A DNA stretch of 64,000 bases from Allobosea lupini (GTDB lineage Bacteria; Pseudomonadota; Alphaproteobacteria; Rhizobiales; Beijerinckiaceae). The position numbers were made by a program, and so were the translations under genes. Below the pieces are notes generated by a model. The model did no database searches. It was not told the origin of the DNA and saw only the letters and a program-made list of their open reading frames with translations. This document shows, one piece after another, positions 43,962 through 53,098 of this stretch (within the stretch, counting starts at the first letter, position 1; each line of letters begins with the position of its first letter). The stretch is taken from contig NZ_FOAN01000002.1 in NCBI RefSeq assembly GCF_900109525.1, positions 682,001 to 746,000 on the forward strand, written 5' to 3'.

Positions 43962-45092
43962 GTGGCCCTTTCGCAAAACGACATCCTGCGCGCGCTCGAG
44001 CTGGTGAAGCTGCCGGCGAGTGGGCAATCGCTGGCGGCCTCCGGCCGCGTCGGCGACATCCTGATCAACGACGGCAAGGTGATCTTCGCAATCGGCATCG
44101 ATGCGACCGAAGCCGGCGCGATGGAGCCGGTGCGCAAGGCGGCCGAGAGTGCGGTCGGCGGCATTCCGGGCGTGACGCAGGTCCTGGTCGGCCTCACCGC
44201 CGACAAGGCGCCGGGGCGAGCCCCCTCACAGGCGGCGGAGGCACGCCGGCAGGCGCACGGCCAGCCTGCGCCCGGCGGGCCGGTGCCGAAGGCGGCCGGC
44301 ATTCCCGGCGTCAAGCAGATCATCGCGGTGGCGAGCGGCAAGGGTGGCGTGGGCAAATCGACCACCACGGCCAATCTCGCCGTTGGCCTGGCGACCCTCG
44401 GCCTCAAGGTCGGCGTACTCGATGCCGACATCTACGGCCCCTCGGTACCGAAGATCTTCGGCATCACCGGCAAGCCGCGGCTGGTCTCGGGCCGCACGCT
44501 CGCACCGATGGAGGCCTATGGCCTCAAGATCATGTCGATCGGCTTCCTGATCGACGAGGAAACGCCGATGATCTGGCGCGGGCCGATGGTGATCTCGGCG
44601 ATCACCCAGATGTTGCGCGAGGTCGCCTGGGGCGAGCTCGACGTGCTCGTCGTCGACATGCCACCCGGGACGGGCGACGCCCAGCTCACCATGGCCCAGC
44701 AGACCCCGCTCGCCGGCGCCGTCATCGTCTCGACGCCGCAGGACCTCGCCTTGCTCGATGCCCGCCGCGGCGTCGCCATGTTCAGGAAGGTCGAGGTGCC
44801 GATCCTCGGCATCATCGAGAACATGAGCTATTTCATCTGCCCGGAATGCGGCCACCGCTCGGACATCTTCGCCCATGGCGGGGCAAGGCACGAGGCGGAG
44901 CGGCAGGGCGTGCCGTTCCTGGGCGAAATCCCGCTCGCCATGCCGATCCGCGAGACCTCCGATGGCGGCCGCCCGATCGTGGCGAGCGACCCGGACAGCG
45001 CCCATGCCAAGGCCTATGTCGCCCTGGCGCGGCAGGTGAAGGCCGGACTTGGCGGGCCCGCCCGGGCCGCGCCACGGATCGTGATCGAGTAA
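43962..45092 (+). CDS. apbC: Mrp/ApbC P-loop Fe-S cluster carrier
   Basis: 376 residues, GTG start after GGAGCCC. An N-terminal DUF59-like domain (SQNDILRALELVKLP) is joined by an Ala/Pro linker to an NBP35-type ATPase with deviant Walker A GKGGVGKST near 125-133, DADIYGPSVPKIFG, and the cluster-ligating CPEC near 293. Mrp proteins bind a [4Fe-4S] cluster at the dimer interface and hand it to target proteins. In this setting the many clusters of formate dehydrogenase and the neighbouring Fe-S protein are likely clients, though it is a general factor. Confidence 0.95.
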   Translation: MALSQNDILRALELVKLPASGQSLAASGRVGDILINDGKVIFAIGIDATEAGAMEPVRKAAESAVGGIPGVTQVLVGLTADKAPGRAPSQAAEARRQAHGQPAPGGPVPKAAGIPGVKQIIAVASGKGGVGKSTTTANLAVGLATLGLKVGVLDADIYGPSVPKIFGITGKPRLVSGRTLAPMEAYGLKIMSIGFLIDEETPMIWRGPMVISAITQMLREVAWGELDVLVVDMPPGTGDAQLTMAQQTPLAGAVIVSTPQDLALLDARRGVAMFRKVEVPILGIIENMSYFICPECGHRSDIFAHGGARHEAERQGVPFLGEIPLAMPIRETSDGGRPIVASDPDSAHAKAYVALARQVKAGLGGPARAAPRIVIE

Positions 45093-45110
45093 GGCCAACC
45101 GGCTTCGACG

Positions 45111-45599
45111 CTAGCCGCGGAGCACCGAGACACCAGGCCTGTCGGCCTGCGCCACGAACTGGTCGGAAGACGCTCTCTCCGCTTCCGTCTGTCGCTCCGT
45201 CAACATCCAGATATGGCCGAACGGATCGAAGAGCGAGGCGACCCGCCTGCCTTCGGTATCGGTCTGGACGCGGTCACGCAGCGCAGCGCCCGCCACGATC
45301 GCTTGCGCGAAACAGGTCTCGAGATCGGGAACCGTCAGCAGGATCGTCATGCTGACCGCCCCGGCCGCTTTGGGGAAGAACGGGCCGCCATAGGACGGCT
45401 CCTCCTCGCGGCGCGGATTGGAACCGGCGACGGAAACGCGGGTTCCACCGATGAGCATCTCGACCCCGGCGATCTCACCGTCGATCCTGTGTGTCTTGAG
45501 TTGCCGCGCCTCGAAAGCCTCGCTGTAGAAATCCGCGGCCTCCTGCTCACGCCCATGCTGCACGAAAATCCCCAGGCCCAAGCCGATGGTCTGCTTCAT
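45111..45599 (-). CDS. VOC (glyoxalase/bleomycin-resistance) family protein
   Basis: 162 residues made of two beta-alpha-beta-beta-beta units, with FYSEAFEARQL in the first and LFDPFGHIWMLTERQTE at the end, close to the PhnB-type VOC proteins. GGAGATTCGAG lies before the ATG of MKQTIGLGLG. Convergent with apbC. Members range from enzymes to antibiotic-binding proteins, so no specific activity is assigned. Confidence 0.82.
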   Translation of the reverse strand: MKQTIGLGLGIFVQHGREQEAADFYSEAFEARQLKTHRIDGEIAGVEMLIGGTRVSVAGSNPRREEEPSYGGPFFPKAAGAVSMTILLTVPDLETCFAQAIVAGAALRDRVQTDTEGRRVASLFDPFGHIWMLTERQTEAERASSDQFVAQADRPGVSVLRG

Positions 45600-45760
45600 C
45601 TCGAATCTCCTGATCCGTCGCCGCTGGAATAGAGGGTGGGCGAAACCGGCGGATTCTTGATCGATCCGCGGCGAGCTCGCGCACGGCCCATCACCGATCC
45701 GCGATGACAAAGAATCTTGTTCATGTTATGTTCCAAGGTGACAATGATGGAGACGCGGCC

Positions 45761-46162
45761 ATGCCCGTGCTGCCAACGCGCCATATCAGCATCGCGATCG
45801 ACCGGCCGATCGAGGAGGTCTACGGCTTCCTCGCCGATCCCATGAACTTCCCGACATGGGCGGAGGGGCTCGGGGCTGAATTCAGCCATGTCGAGGGCAT
45901 GACCTATCGCGCGAAGACGCCGATGGGGCCGATGCGGGTGATGTTCAGCGAGCCCAACCGCTACGGCGTGCTCGACCACGCCGTCATCCCCGACAGCGGC
46001 GCGCCGATGCACAACCCGATGCGTGCGCTGGCGAATGGCAGCGGCAGCGAGGTGGTGTTCACGCTGCTCAGGCGGCCAGAGATGACGGATGACGCCTTCG
46101 CCCGCGATGCCGAATGGATCGCGGCCGATCTCGCCCGGTTGAAGAAGCTGCTGGAGGGCTAG
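45761..46162 (+). CDS. SRPBCC (START-like) ligand-binding protein
   Basis: 133 residues with the fold signature RHISIAIDRPIEEVYGFLAD and FPTWAEGLG at the N-terminus and the long C-terminal helix DAEWIAADLARLKKLLEG. The family forms a cavity for hydrophobic ligands. GGAGACGCGGCC precedes the ATG; upstream codons are not conserved. It diverges from the VOC gene, and its last four bases overlap the end of a short minus-strand gene. Confidence 0.78.
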   Translation: MPVLPTRHISIAIDRPIEEVYGFLADPMNFPTWAEGLGAEFSHVEGMTYRAKTPMGPMRVMFSEPNRYGVLDHAVIPDSGAPMHNPMRALANGSGSEVVFTLLRRPEMTDDAFARDAEWIAADLARLKKLLEG

Positions 46163-46281
46163 AGTCGCACGCTGCTGGTCGCAAAGGCGACATCGACCGG
46201 GCGCTGATAGGTCGCCAGCACCAGGCTCGCCCCATAGGCGGCAATGGCAGCGAAAGCGACGGCGATGGCAAACGACTTCAT
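46159..46281 (-). CDS. Small (40-residue) membrane or exported protein
   Basis: Forty codons from an ATG behind a good GGGGAAG ribosome-binding site. The sequence is a hydrophobic helix (FAIAVAFAAIAAYGASLVLA) followed by TYQRPVDVAFATSSVRL. Ala-rich helix plus polar tail suggests a single-span membrane protein or a signal-like secreted peptide. I believe similar tiny proteins occur in related genomes, which I cannot confirm here. It ends inside the stop codon of the SRPBCC gene. Function unknown. Confidence 0.55.
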   Translation of the reverse strand: MKSFAIAVAFAAIAAYGASLVLATYQRPVDVAFATSSVRL

Positions 46282-46351
46282 GCGACTTCCCCCAGAGGCA
46301 GGCGAATAAGCTTCGCTCATCCCTCGAATCTAGGGGCGGGGCTGCGGCTGA

Positions 46352-46984
46352 TCAAGCGTCGCCGAGCGCGGCATGCAGCCGCTCGGCGTCTGCGAGATCA
46401 TCAGGCCGATTGGCGTTGAAGAACGGATCGACCGGCTCGACTGGCCATTCGACCGACACGACGCCATGGCGCGCCGTCCAGCGGTCGATCTTGCGCTCGT
46501 CCTCGACGGTGAGCGCATGGCGCAACTCCTCGCGCAGCGCGACCGGCCAGAGACCGATCACCGGATGGGTCCAGCCGCCTGAGGCAGCGCAGGCGAGCGG
46601 GACATTCCCCGCCTCCCGCGCCGCATGCAGCCGCGCCACCAGATCGCGCGGGATGAACGGCGTGTCGGCGGCGACGCTGACCAGCCACTCCGCGCCCGGC
46701 CGATTCACCGCGAGCCAGTCGAGGCCAGCGAGGATGCCGGCGAGCGGCCCGGCGAAGTCCGGCACGCTATCGGCGACGACAGGCAGACCGTAATCGGCGA
46801 AGCGAGAGGGATCGCCATTGGCGTTGAGCAGAAGCCCGTCGCATTGCGACGCCAGCCGCTCGAGCACATGGGCGAGGATGGTGCGGCCGGCGATGGTGCG
46901 CAGCGGCTTGTCGCCGCCACCCATGCGCCGGGCGAGCCCGCCGGCAAGGAGCAGGCCCAGGGTGGGAGGGCCGGGATCAGTCAT
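46352..46984 (-). CDS. mobA: Molybdenum cofactor guanylyltransferase
   Basis: 210 residues with [17 protein letters not shown], the MobA GTP-binding signature, and [11 protein letters not shown] with the metal-binding Asp. MobA joins GMP to Mo-molybdopterin, giving the bis-MGD form that the formate dehydrogenase alpha subunit needs. Its start overlaps the end of fdhD by eight bases, indicating coupling. The final [11 protein letters not shown] is also typical. Confidence 0.96.
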   Translation of the reverse strand: MTDPGPPTLGLLLAGGLARRMGGGDKPLRTIAGRTILAHVLERLASQCDGLLLNANGDPSRFADYGLPVVADSVPDFAGPLAGILAGLDWLAVNRPGAEWLVSVAADTPFIPRDLVARLHAAREAGNVPLACAASGGWTHPVIGLWPVALREELRHALTVEDERKIDRWTARHGVVSVEWPVEPVDPFFNANRPDDLADAERLHAALGDA

Positions 46985-47867
46985 CGCCGGCTCCCTTGCG
47001 GCGATGCTTGCCGCCCTCCTCCTCGACGCTGTCGGGGTCCTGGTCGAAGATGATGCGATCCTCGCCGGCCAGCGCCAGGAAGCGCTTGCCGCGCGCGCGG
47101 CCGATCAGGGTGAGGCCGGCCTTGCGGGCGAGCTCGACACCCCATTCGGTGAAGCCCGAGCGCGAGACCAGGATCGGGATGCCCATGCGCACCGTCTTGA
47201 TCACCATCTCCGAGGTCAGTCGGCCGGTGGTGTAGAAGATCATCCTGCCGGGATCGACATCATGGCGGAAGAGCCAGCCGGCGACCTTGTCGACGGCATT
47301 GTGGCGGCCGACGTCCTCCATGTAGACCAGCGGCTTGTCACGCTCGCAGAGCACGCAGCCATGGATCGCGCCCGCCTCCAGATAGAGCGAGGGCGTGGTG
47401 TTGATCTTGCGGGTCAGCGCATAAAGCCAGCTGGTACGCAACTCGGCCTTCGGCAGGACGATCTCGTCGATCGCTTCCATCAGGTCGCCGAAGGCGGTGC
47501 CCTGCGCGCAGCCCGAGGTCAGCGTCTTCTTCTTCAGCTTCTGCTCGAAATCGGTGCGCTCCGGCGTGCGCACCACCACGACCTCGAGTTCCTCGTCATA
47601 GTCGACCGCCTCGACCGGATCGCCGCGCCTCAGCATGTTCTGGTTCAGGAGATAGCCGAGCGCGAGATACTCGGGATGGTCGCCGATCGTCATCATCGTG
47701 ACGATCTCCTGGCTGTTCAGATAGAGCGTCAGAGCCCGTTCGGTGACGACGCGGGTCTCGACATGGGCGCCGCTATGGTCGATTCCGGCAACGGTCGCGC
47801 CGAGCCGCGCGGCAGCCGGGTCGGGCCGGATCAGGTAATCGTCGAGAAAATCGCTGCCGAGGGGCAC
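46977..47867 (-). CDS. fdhD: Formate dehydrogenase accessory sulfurtransferase FdhD
   Basis: 296 residues from a GTG behind AAGGAACGATCC. FdhD moves sulfur from a cysteine desulfurase to the Mo of formate dehydrogenase, essential for activity. Recognised parts are [16 protein letters not shown], the conserved Cys in [27 protein letters not shown] and [12 protein letters not shown]. The E. coli enzyme has CxxC at the loop; here the second Cys is Gly (CAQG), so transfer must rely on the first. The gene overlaps mobA and sits 20 bases after the DUF2478 gene. Confidence 0.95.
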   Translation of the reverse strand: MPLGSDFLDDYLIRPDPAAARLGATVAGIDHSGAHVETRVVTERALTLYLNSQEIVTMMTIGDHPEYLALGYLLNQNMLRRGDPVEAVDYDEELEVVVVRTPERTDFEQKLKKKTLTSGCAQGTAFGDLMEAIDEIVLPKAELRTSWLYALTRKINTTPSLYLEAGAIHGCVLCERDKPLVYMEDVGRHNAVDKVAGWLFRHDVDPGRMIFYTTGRLTSEMVIKTVRMGIPILVSRSGFTEWGVELARKAGLTLIGRARGKRFLALAGEDRIIFDQDPDSVEEEGGKHRRKGAGDD

Positions 47868-47887
47868 GGATCGTTCCTTGCTAGCCT

Positions 47888-48418
47888 TCAGGCCGGCTGG
47901 CGGAGCGCTGCCATCGCCCAATCGGTCACGGCAGCAGATTCGGGCGGCAGGCGCTGCCAGTCTTCGCCGGCGAACTGCGACCAGGCGGCAAGCATGTCGT
48001 CGCGCACTGCGGTCAGAAGAGGCAGGCCGGCGACGACGCCGGCGGCGATCTCGGCGCGCAGCCCCTGGCCCAGCACCTCCTGCTTGCCGAACTTGTTGAC
48101 GATGACGAGGTCGACCGGCCCAGACAGCGCGCCAGAGACGGCGGCACCAGCAGCCGCGAGGCCGGCAGCGTCAAGCCGGCAGCCAGCCGAGCCGGCACCG
48201 CGATCCTCGCTGATCGGAAAGAGCCGGCCGGAGGCGAGGTCCTCGAGCGCCATGCTGGCGCAGCCGCTCGTGCAGTCGCCATTGTTGTGCTGGACGACGC
48301 CGCCGAGCCGGACGGCCTCGCGCTTCAGGATATCGGCGACCTCCGCCATCAGTTCGTCGATGGGGAAGCCCGAGGAATAGACGATCGCGGCAAGCGGAGC
48401 AGTCATCATCTGCTTCAT
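47888..48418 (-). CDS. DUF2478 family protein
   Basis: 176 residues with LAAIVYSSGFPIDELMAEVA at the N-terminus, HNNGDCTSGCASMALEDLAS in the middle and LVIVNKFGKQEVLGQGLRAE, the pattern of DUF2478 proteins, which resemble small P-loop proteins and tend to sit in molybdenum or nitrogenase gene groups. No signal or membrane segment. The start is one of three near-adjacent ATGs and is uncertain by four codons. Same strand as fdhD and mobA, so probably one transcript. Confidence 0.72.
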   Translation of the reverse strand: MKQMMTAPLAAIVYSSGFPIDELMAEVADILKREAVRLGGVVQHNNGDCTSGCASMALEDLASGRLFPISEDRGAGSAGCRLDAAGLAAAGAAVSGALSGPVDLVIVNKFGKQEVLGQGLRAEIAAGVVAGLPLLTAVRDDMLAAWSQFAGEDWQRLPPESAAVTDWAMAALRQPA

Positions 48419-48587
48419 CCCACGGAACGGCACCCACTGCCAGTGAACTTTAGGTGTTCCAAAATGCGCGAGATGCTTTGCCAGTGTTGCAGCGCACCTA
48501 CAGTCGAAGCTTGAGGCAGGCGCTAGGGTGACATGGGCTGTTCCCGGCATCCTGGCCGGGCGCGGCTCGCCGAGTACCCGCTTGCCG

Positions 48588-49841
48588 ATGATCCGTCCCA
48601 ACGCCCAGACGCCCCTCGACCCTGCGACCGACGCCGCGCTGCTGCTGCGCCGCATCGGCTTTGCGACGCTGGCGCTCGCCCTGCCACTCGCCTCGCTGGT
48701 CTCGCGCCGCGCCGCCGTCGTGCTGGTGCCGATCGGGGTGATCCTCTTGTCGATCGCCGCGCTGATCGAGGCGCCGCGCTGGTTCGCCGGCAATATCCGG
48801 GCTTCGATCTTCAGTCGCGCCGGCTTGACGCTGTGGGCGCTGGTCGGCTGGGCCGTGCTCTCGCTGATCTGGAGCCCCTATACCGGCTCGGCCACCGAAA
48901 AGGCGGCCAACCTGTTCCTTGCCGTGGCGCTCGGCTTCGCCGGCGCGGCGGCGCTGCCCGAGCGCATGCGCGCCTCGAATCTCAACCTCGCTGCGCTCGG
49001 CGCCGGCACCGCTGCGATCTTCGCACTCGGGCTGCTCCTGACGGAAGCGCTCGGCCCAGTCGACTCGCGCGCCGCCGACGCCGCGGGCAGCGTCGAGCGC
49101 GGCATCAGCGTCGTCCTGATCATGTCCTGGCCCGCGCTCGCCTGGCTCCTGTCGCGCGAGCGCGGGCTGACGGCGCTGGGACTGGCACTGGTCGTCGGGC
49201 TGCTTGCGCTCTCGCGCATCGAGGACGGCGAAGCGATGGCGATGCTCTGCGGCGCGATCGCCTTCGGCGCGGTCAGCGCCAACCGCATCGTCGGCGCGCG
49301 GTTGATGGGCGGGATCATGGCCGGACTGATGCTGCTCGCGCCGCTGCTACCCTTCCTGCTGCTGCCGTTCTTCAGGCTCTCGCCGGCGGTATTCAGCACG
49401 GTCGGCGCCGGCCTCGACATCTGGGCCGACATCATCTCGAGCCGCCCGGTGCAGCTCATCACCGGCCATGGACTCGACACCGTGCTGCGCGGACGCACCA
49501 CCGGGGCGCTGCCGCTGGAGGTGCCGACCACCATCCTGTTCGAGACCTGGTACGAGCTCGGTCTTGTCGGCGCGGCGACGGCGGCGCTTTGCCTCTATTT
49601 CGCGGTCAGCGCCGCCGGACGGATGCCGGGTGCGCTCGCCGCCGGCGGCGTCGCGGCCTATGTCACGGCCTTTGCGCTGGCGGCGCTCGGCTTCGCCTCG
49701 TTCCAGACCTGGTGGCTGATGACGCTGACGGCGGTCGCGCTGCTCTTCACCGCCATCGCGCGCGGCCAGTATCGCACCGAGCGGCCGGTGGCGCCGCTGA
49801 GCCGTCGTCCCAAGGCGCCGAACCTCCACGCCGGGCAGTGA
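48588..49841 (+). CDS. O-antigen ligase/polymerase-like membrane protein
   Basis: 417 residues, nearly all hydrophobic, with about ten membrane helices and one larger loop (ADIISSRPVQLITGHGLDT to PLEVPTTILFETWYELGLVG) resembling the Wzy_C/ligase loop. Such proteins join O-antigen or polymerise exopolysaccharide at the periplasmic face. No glycosyltransferase is adjacent, so the polysaccharide is unknown. The ATG was chosen over an upstream GTG; neither has a strong ribosome-binding site. Another long frame on the same strand covers it but lacks membrane character. Confidence 0.6.
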   Translation: MIRPNAQTPLDPATDAALLLRRIGFATLALALPLASLVSRRAAVVLVPIGVILLSIAALIEAPRWFAGNIRASIFSRAGLTLWALVGWAVLSLIWSPYTGSATEKAANLFLAVALGFAGAAALPERMRASNLNLAALGAGTAAIFALGLLLTEALGPVDSRAADAAGSVERGISVVLIMSWPALAWLLSRERGLTALGLALVVGLLALSRIEDGEAMAMLCGAIAFGAVSANRIVGARLMGGIMAGLMLLAPLLPFLLLPFFRLSPAVFSTVGAGLDIWADIISSRPVQLITGHGLDTVLRGRTTGALPLEVPTTILFETWYELGLVGAATAALCLYFAVSAAGRMPGALAAGGVAAYVTAFALAALGFASFQTWWLMTLTAVALLFTAIARGQYRTERPVAPLSRRPKAPNLHAGQ

Positions 49842-49915
49842 TCTGAGGCGGCTTCTCCCGCCCGCTGCGGAGCGCTATCATCGCACGTCCGTGCCGATCG
49901 GAAGGCGAGGCCGCG

Positions 49916-50140
49916 ATGCTTGCCACAGATGATCCGCTGATCCTCGATCTCGTCGAATGGGTCGCGCGCGGCGAGCGCAGCCATGCCGACCTCATGGAGA
50001 GCTGGCGCACCTCCTGCCCGCGCTTGACGGTCTGGGAGGACGCGATCGAGCATGGCTATCTCGCACGGCAGGGCGGACTGATCGCCGTGACAGCAAAGGG
50101 CTGGGCCCTGCTCAAGACGAGCGGCCGACGCGTCGCCTGA
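49916..50140 (+). CDS. Small hypothetical protein, possible winged-helix
   Basis: 74 residues after a clear GGAAGGCGAGG site. LILDLVEWVARGERSHADLMESW (first part LILDLVEWVARGERS) is helical and TVWEDAIEHGYLARQ with LIAVTAKGWALLKTS looks like a recognition helix and wing. This suggests a small DNA-binding or regulatory protein, but I do not recognise a family. It ends eight bases before the convergent ABC transporter operon. Confidence 0.6.
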   Translation: MLATDDPLILDLVEWVARGERSHADLMESWRTSCPRLTVWEDAIEHGYLARQGGLIAVTAKGWALLKTSGRRVA

Positions 50141-50148
50141 GCAGGTCC

Positions 50149-51141
50149 TTACGCCGCTTCCCGGCCCGCATTGACCGCATGGCAGGCGACGCCGTCGATC
50201 ACCGGCGGGTTCTCGATGCGGCAGCGATCGAAGACCAGCGGGCAGCGCGGATGGAAGGTGCAGCCCGAGGGTGGGTTGATCGGGTTCGGAATCTCGCCCT
50301 TCACGCCTTCGCGCGGCTTGCCGACCATGGCGAGGTCTGGCACCGCGTCGAGCAGCATCTTGGTATAGGGGTGGCGCGGCGCGGCGAAGAGCTGCTTGCC
50401 GTCCGAGACCTCGACCAGGCGGCCGAGATACATCACGCCGATGCGCGTCGCCATGTGCCGGACGACCGCGAGATTATGGCTGATGAAGAGATAGGTCAGC
50501 CCGAACTTCTCCTGCAGGTCGCGCATCAGATTGAGGATCTGCGCCTGGACGGAGACGTCGAGTGCCGAGGTCGGCTCATCGCAGACGATGAACTCGGCGT
50601 TGGAGGCGAGCGCGCGGGCGATCGCGATACGCTGGCGCTGGCCGCCGGAGAATTCGTGCGGAAACTTCTTGGCGTCGTCCGGATGCAAGCCGACCAGCGA
50701 GAGCAATTCGCCGACGCGCGCCTCGATCGCGGCATCGCCCTGGATGATGCCGAAGGCCCGGATCGGCTCGGCGATGATCCGCCCGACACGCCAGCGCGGA
50801 TTGAGCGAGGCGTAAGGATCCTGGAAGATCATCTGGATGCGCTTGCGCAGGCGCTGGCGTTCTTGGGCGACGTTGACGTCGTTCATCGAGACGCCGTCGA
50901 TCGCGACCGTACCGCCGGATGGTTTCAGGAGACCGACGACCATGCGCGCCACGGTCGACTTGCCCGAGCCGGACTCGCCGACGAGCGCGAAGGTCTCGCC
51001 CTTGCGGATATCGAAGGAGACGCCGTCGACAGCCTTGAGAAATTGCTTGTCCTGGCGCTCCAGCACCCGGTTGAGCCAGGGCCTGGAGACATCGAAAACG
51101 CGCTTGAGGTCGCGGACCTGGACGAAGGCTTTGTCGCTCAC
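50149..51141 (-). CDS. Dipeptide/oligopeptide ABC transporter ATP-binding protein (OppF/DppF type)
   Basis: 330 residues. Walker A GESGSGKST, Q-loop in IQMIFQDPYASLNP, signature FSGGQRQRIAIARAL, Walker B FIVCDEPTSALDVS and the C-terminal oligopeptide extension with CTFHPRCPLVFDRC, whose cysteines may hold an Fe-S cluster. Partner of the second ATPase, with which it overlaps by four bases. Last gene in the transporter operon. Confidence 0.95.
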   Translation of the reverse strand: MSDKAFVQVRDLKRVFDVSRPWLNRVLERQDKQFLKAVDGVSFDIRKGETFALVGESGSGKSTVARMVVGLLKPSGGTVAIDGVSMNDVNVAQERQRLRKRIQMIFQDPYASLNPRWRVGRIIAEPIRAFGIIQGDAAIEARVGELLSLVGLHPDDAKKFPHEFSGGQRQRIAIARALASNAEFIVCDEPTSALDVSVQAQILNLMRDLQEKFGLTYLFISHNLAVVRHMATRIGVMYLGRLVEVSDGKQLFAAPRHPYTKMLLDAVPDLAMVGKPREGVKGEIPNPINPPSGCTFHPRCPLVFDRCRIENPPVIDGVACHAVNAGREAA

Positions 51142-52139
51142 GCCGCGATCTCCGTCTTGCCGGCCGGCGCCTTGGCCTTGTCGTAGAGATGGCAGGCGAC
51201 CTGGTGGCCGCCGACATCGATGAGCTCCGGCCGGTCGATCCGGCAGCGGTCGAACACCTTGGCGCAGCGCGGATTGAAGGCGCAGCCTTGGGGGATGCTG
51301 GAAAGCCTGGGCATCGAACCCGGAATCTGCACAAGCCTGGAAGCATCGCCGGTGATCGAGGGAATCGCGCCCATCAATCCCTGCGTATAGGGGTGCAGCG
51401 GCTGCTTGATCACCTCACGCACCGGGCCGATCTCGGCGACACGGCCGGCATACATCACCGCGACCCGGTCGGCCGTCTCGGCGATCACGCCCATGTCGTG
51501 CGTCACCAGCATCACCGAGGTCCCGCGTTCCTTGCAGAGCCGCTTGATCAGGCCGATGATCTGCGCCTGCACGGAGACGTCGAGCGCCGTGGTGGGCTCG
51601 TCGGCGATGATGAATTCGGGCTCGGCGCAGAGCGCGAGCGCGATGACGACGCGCTGGCGCATGCCGCCGGAGAATTCGTGCGGGTAGCCGTCGATGCGCC
51701 GTTCGGGCGCGGGGATGCCGACCTCGTCGAGCAAGGCGATGGCGCGCTTGCGGGCATCGGCCGCGTTGAGATCGGTATGAGTCTGGATCGTCTCGATCAA
51801 TTGCTCGCCGACCCGGTAGAGCGGATTGAGGCTGGTCAACGGGTCCTGGAAGATCATGCCGATGCGCTTGCCGCGAACGCGGCGCATCTGCTCGGGCGGG
51901 AGATGGTCGACACGCTCGCCGGAGAGCACGACCTTGCCATCGGCGATGCGACCGGGCGGATCGATCAGGCCGATGATCGCCGAGCCGGTGACCGACTTGC
52001 CGGCGCCGGATTCGCCAACGACGCCGAGCACCTCGCCGCGGGCGATGTCGAAGGAGATCCTGTCGAGCGCGCGCAACGTGCCGCGGCGGGTGACGAACTC
52101 GACGGTGAGATCCTGGACGGAGAGGACGGTCTCGCTCAT
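51138..52139 (-). CDS. Dipeptide/oligopeptide ABC transporter ATP-binding protein (OppD/DppD type)
   Basis: 333 residues: Walker A GESGAGKSV, signature FSGGMRQRVVIALAL, Walker B FIIADEPTTALDVS, then the extension with CAFNPRCAKVFDRC. It pairs with the next ATPase to power uptake. Its start follows the permease gene by four bases, so the whole set is tightly packed. Confidence 0.95.
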   Translation of the reverse strand: MSETVLSVQDLTVEFVTRRGTLRALDRISFDIARGEVLGVVGESGAGKSVTGSAIIGLIDPPGRIADGKVVLSGERVDHLPPEQMRRVRGKRIGMIFQDPLTSLNPLYRVGEQLIETIQTHTDLNAADARKRAIALLDEVGIPAPERRIDGYPHEFSGGMRQRVVIALALCAEPEFIIADEPTTALDVSVQAQIIGLIKRLCKERGTSVMLVTHDMGVIAETADRVAVMYAGRVAEIGPVREVIKQPLHPYTQGLMGAIPSITGDASRLVQIPGSMPRLSSIPQGCAFNPRCAKVFDRCRIDRPELIDVGGHQVACHLYDKAKAPAGKTEIAA

Positions 52140-52143
52140 CGGC

Positions 52144-53091
52144 TCACCTCAACCGCGGGTTCAGGGCGTCGCGCAGCCAGTCGCCGAGCAGGTTCACGGC
52201 GAGCACCAGGATCGCCAGCGTCACGCCCGGGAAGGTGACGATCCACCAGTCGCCCGAGAACAGGTAGCGGTTGCCGATCGAGATCAGCGTGCCCAGCGAG
52301 GGCTGGGTCGGCGGCAGGCCGACGCCGAGGAAGGAGAGCGTCGCCTCGGTGATGACGGCAAGCGCAAGATTGATCGTCAGGATGACCAGCACCGGGCCGA
52401 TCACGTTCGGCAGGACATGGCGCAGCATGATGAGAGGCGCCGGCAGGCCGACGAGGCGGGCAGCCTGGACATAGTCCTTGTTGCGCTCGACCAGGGTCGA
52501 GCCGCGGATGGTGCGGGCATACTGCACCCAGAAGCTCAGTCCGATCGAGATCACCAGCACGTAGAGCGCGGTGTCCTCGCGGTTGGCGTGCTTGAAGATG
52601 CCGCGGACGACGCCGTCGATCAGCAGGGCGATCAGGATCGCCGGGAAGGTCAGCTGCACGTCGGCGATGCGCATGATCAGCGAGTCGACGCGGCCGCCGA
52701 GATAGCCGGCAAGCAGGCCGAGCGTGATGCCGATCGTCGCCGCCAGGGCGACGCCGAGCAGGCCGACGATCAGCGAGACGCGCAGGCCGTAGAGGATCGC
52801 CGAATAGAGGTCGCGGCCCTGGTCGTCGGTGCCGAGGATGAACTTGGGATCGCCACCCTGCTGCCAGGCCGGCGGGATGTTCGCGTCAGAGAGGAAGACG
52901 GTCGCCGGGTCGAACGGGTTGGTCGGCGCGATCCAGGGCGAGAAGAAGGCGCCGATGAACAGCGCCAGCACGATGACGGCTGCGACCATCGTCACCTTGG
53001 AGCGCAGGAAGCTCGCGAGGATGTCGCTGTCGAGGATGCGCGCCCAGAGCGAGGGTGGCTGTTTCGTGGGGGAAGCGGGTTGCGCGCTCAT
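52144..53091 (-). CDS. Peptide ABC transporter permease (OppC/DppC type)
   Basis: 315 residues with an N-terminal helix, the long periplasmic segment starting NPFDPATVFLSDANIPPAWQ, and five more helices. The EAA loop that contacts the ATPases is the YVQAARLVGLPAPLIMLRHV region followed by LPNVIGP. Extended N-terminal domain is usual for the C-type permease. Confidence 0.94.
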   Translation of the reverse strand: MSAQPASPTKQPPSLWARILDSDILASFLRSKVTMVAAVIVLALFIGAFFSPWIAPTNPFDPATVFLSDANIPPAWQQGGDPKFILGTDDQGRDLYSAILYGLRVSLIVGLLGVALAATIGITLGLLAGYLGGRVDSLIMRIADVQLTFPAILIALLIDGVVRGIFKHANREDTALYVLVISIGLSFWVQYARTIRGSTLVERNKDYVQAARLVGLPAPLIMLRHVLPNVIGPVLVILTINLALAVITEATLSFLGVGLPPTQPSLGTLISIGNRYLFSGDWWIVTFPGVTLAILVLAVNLLGDWLRDALNPRLR

Positions 53092-53098
53092 GACGGCC

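Noticed and set aside
48533-49846. A second 437-codon frame on the same strand as the ligase-like membrane protein
   Set aside because: Rich in Arg and Ala without hydrophobic segments; the other frame encodes a plausible polytopic membrane protein.
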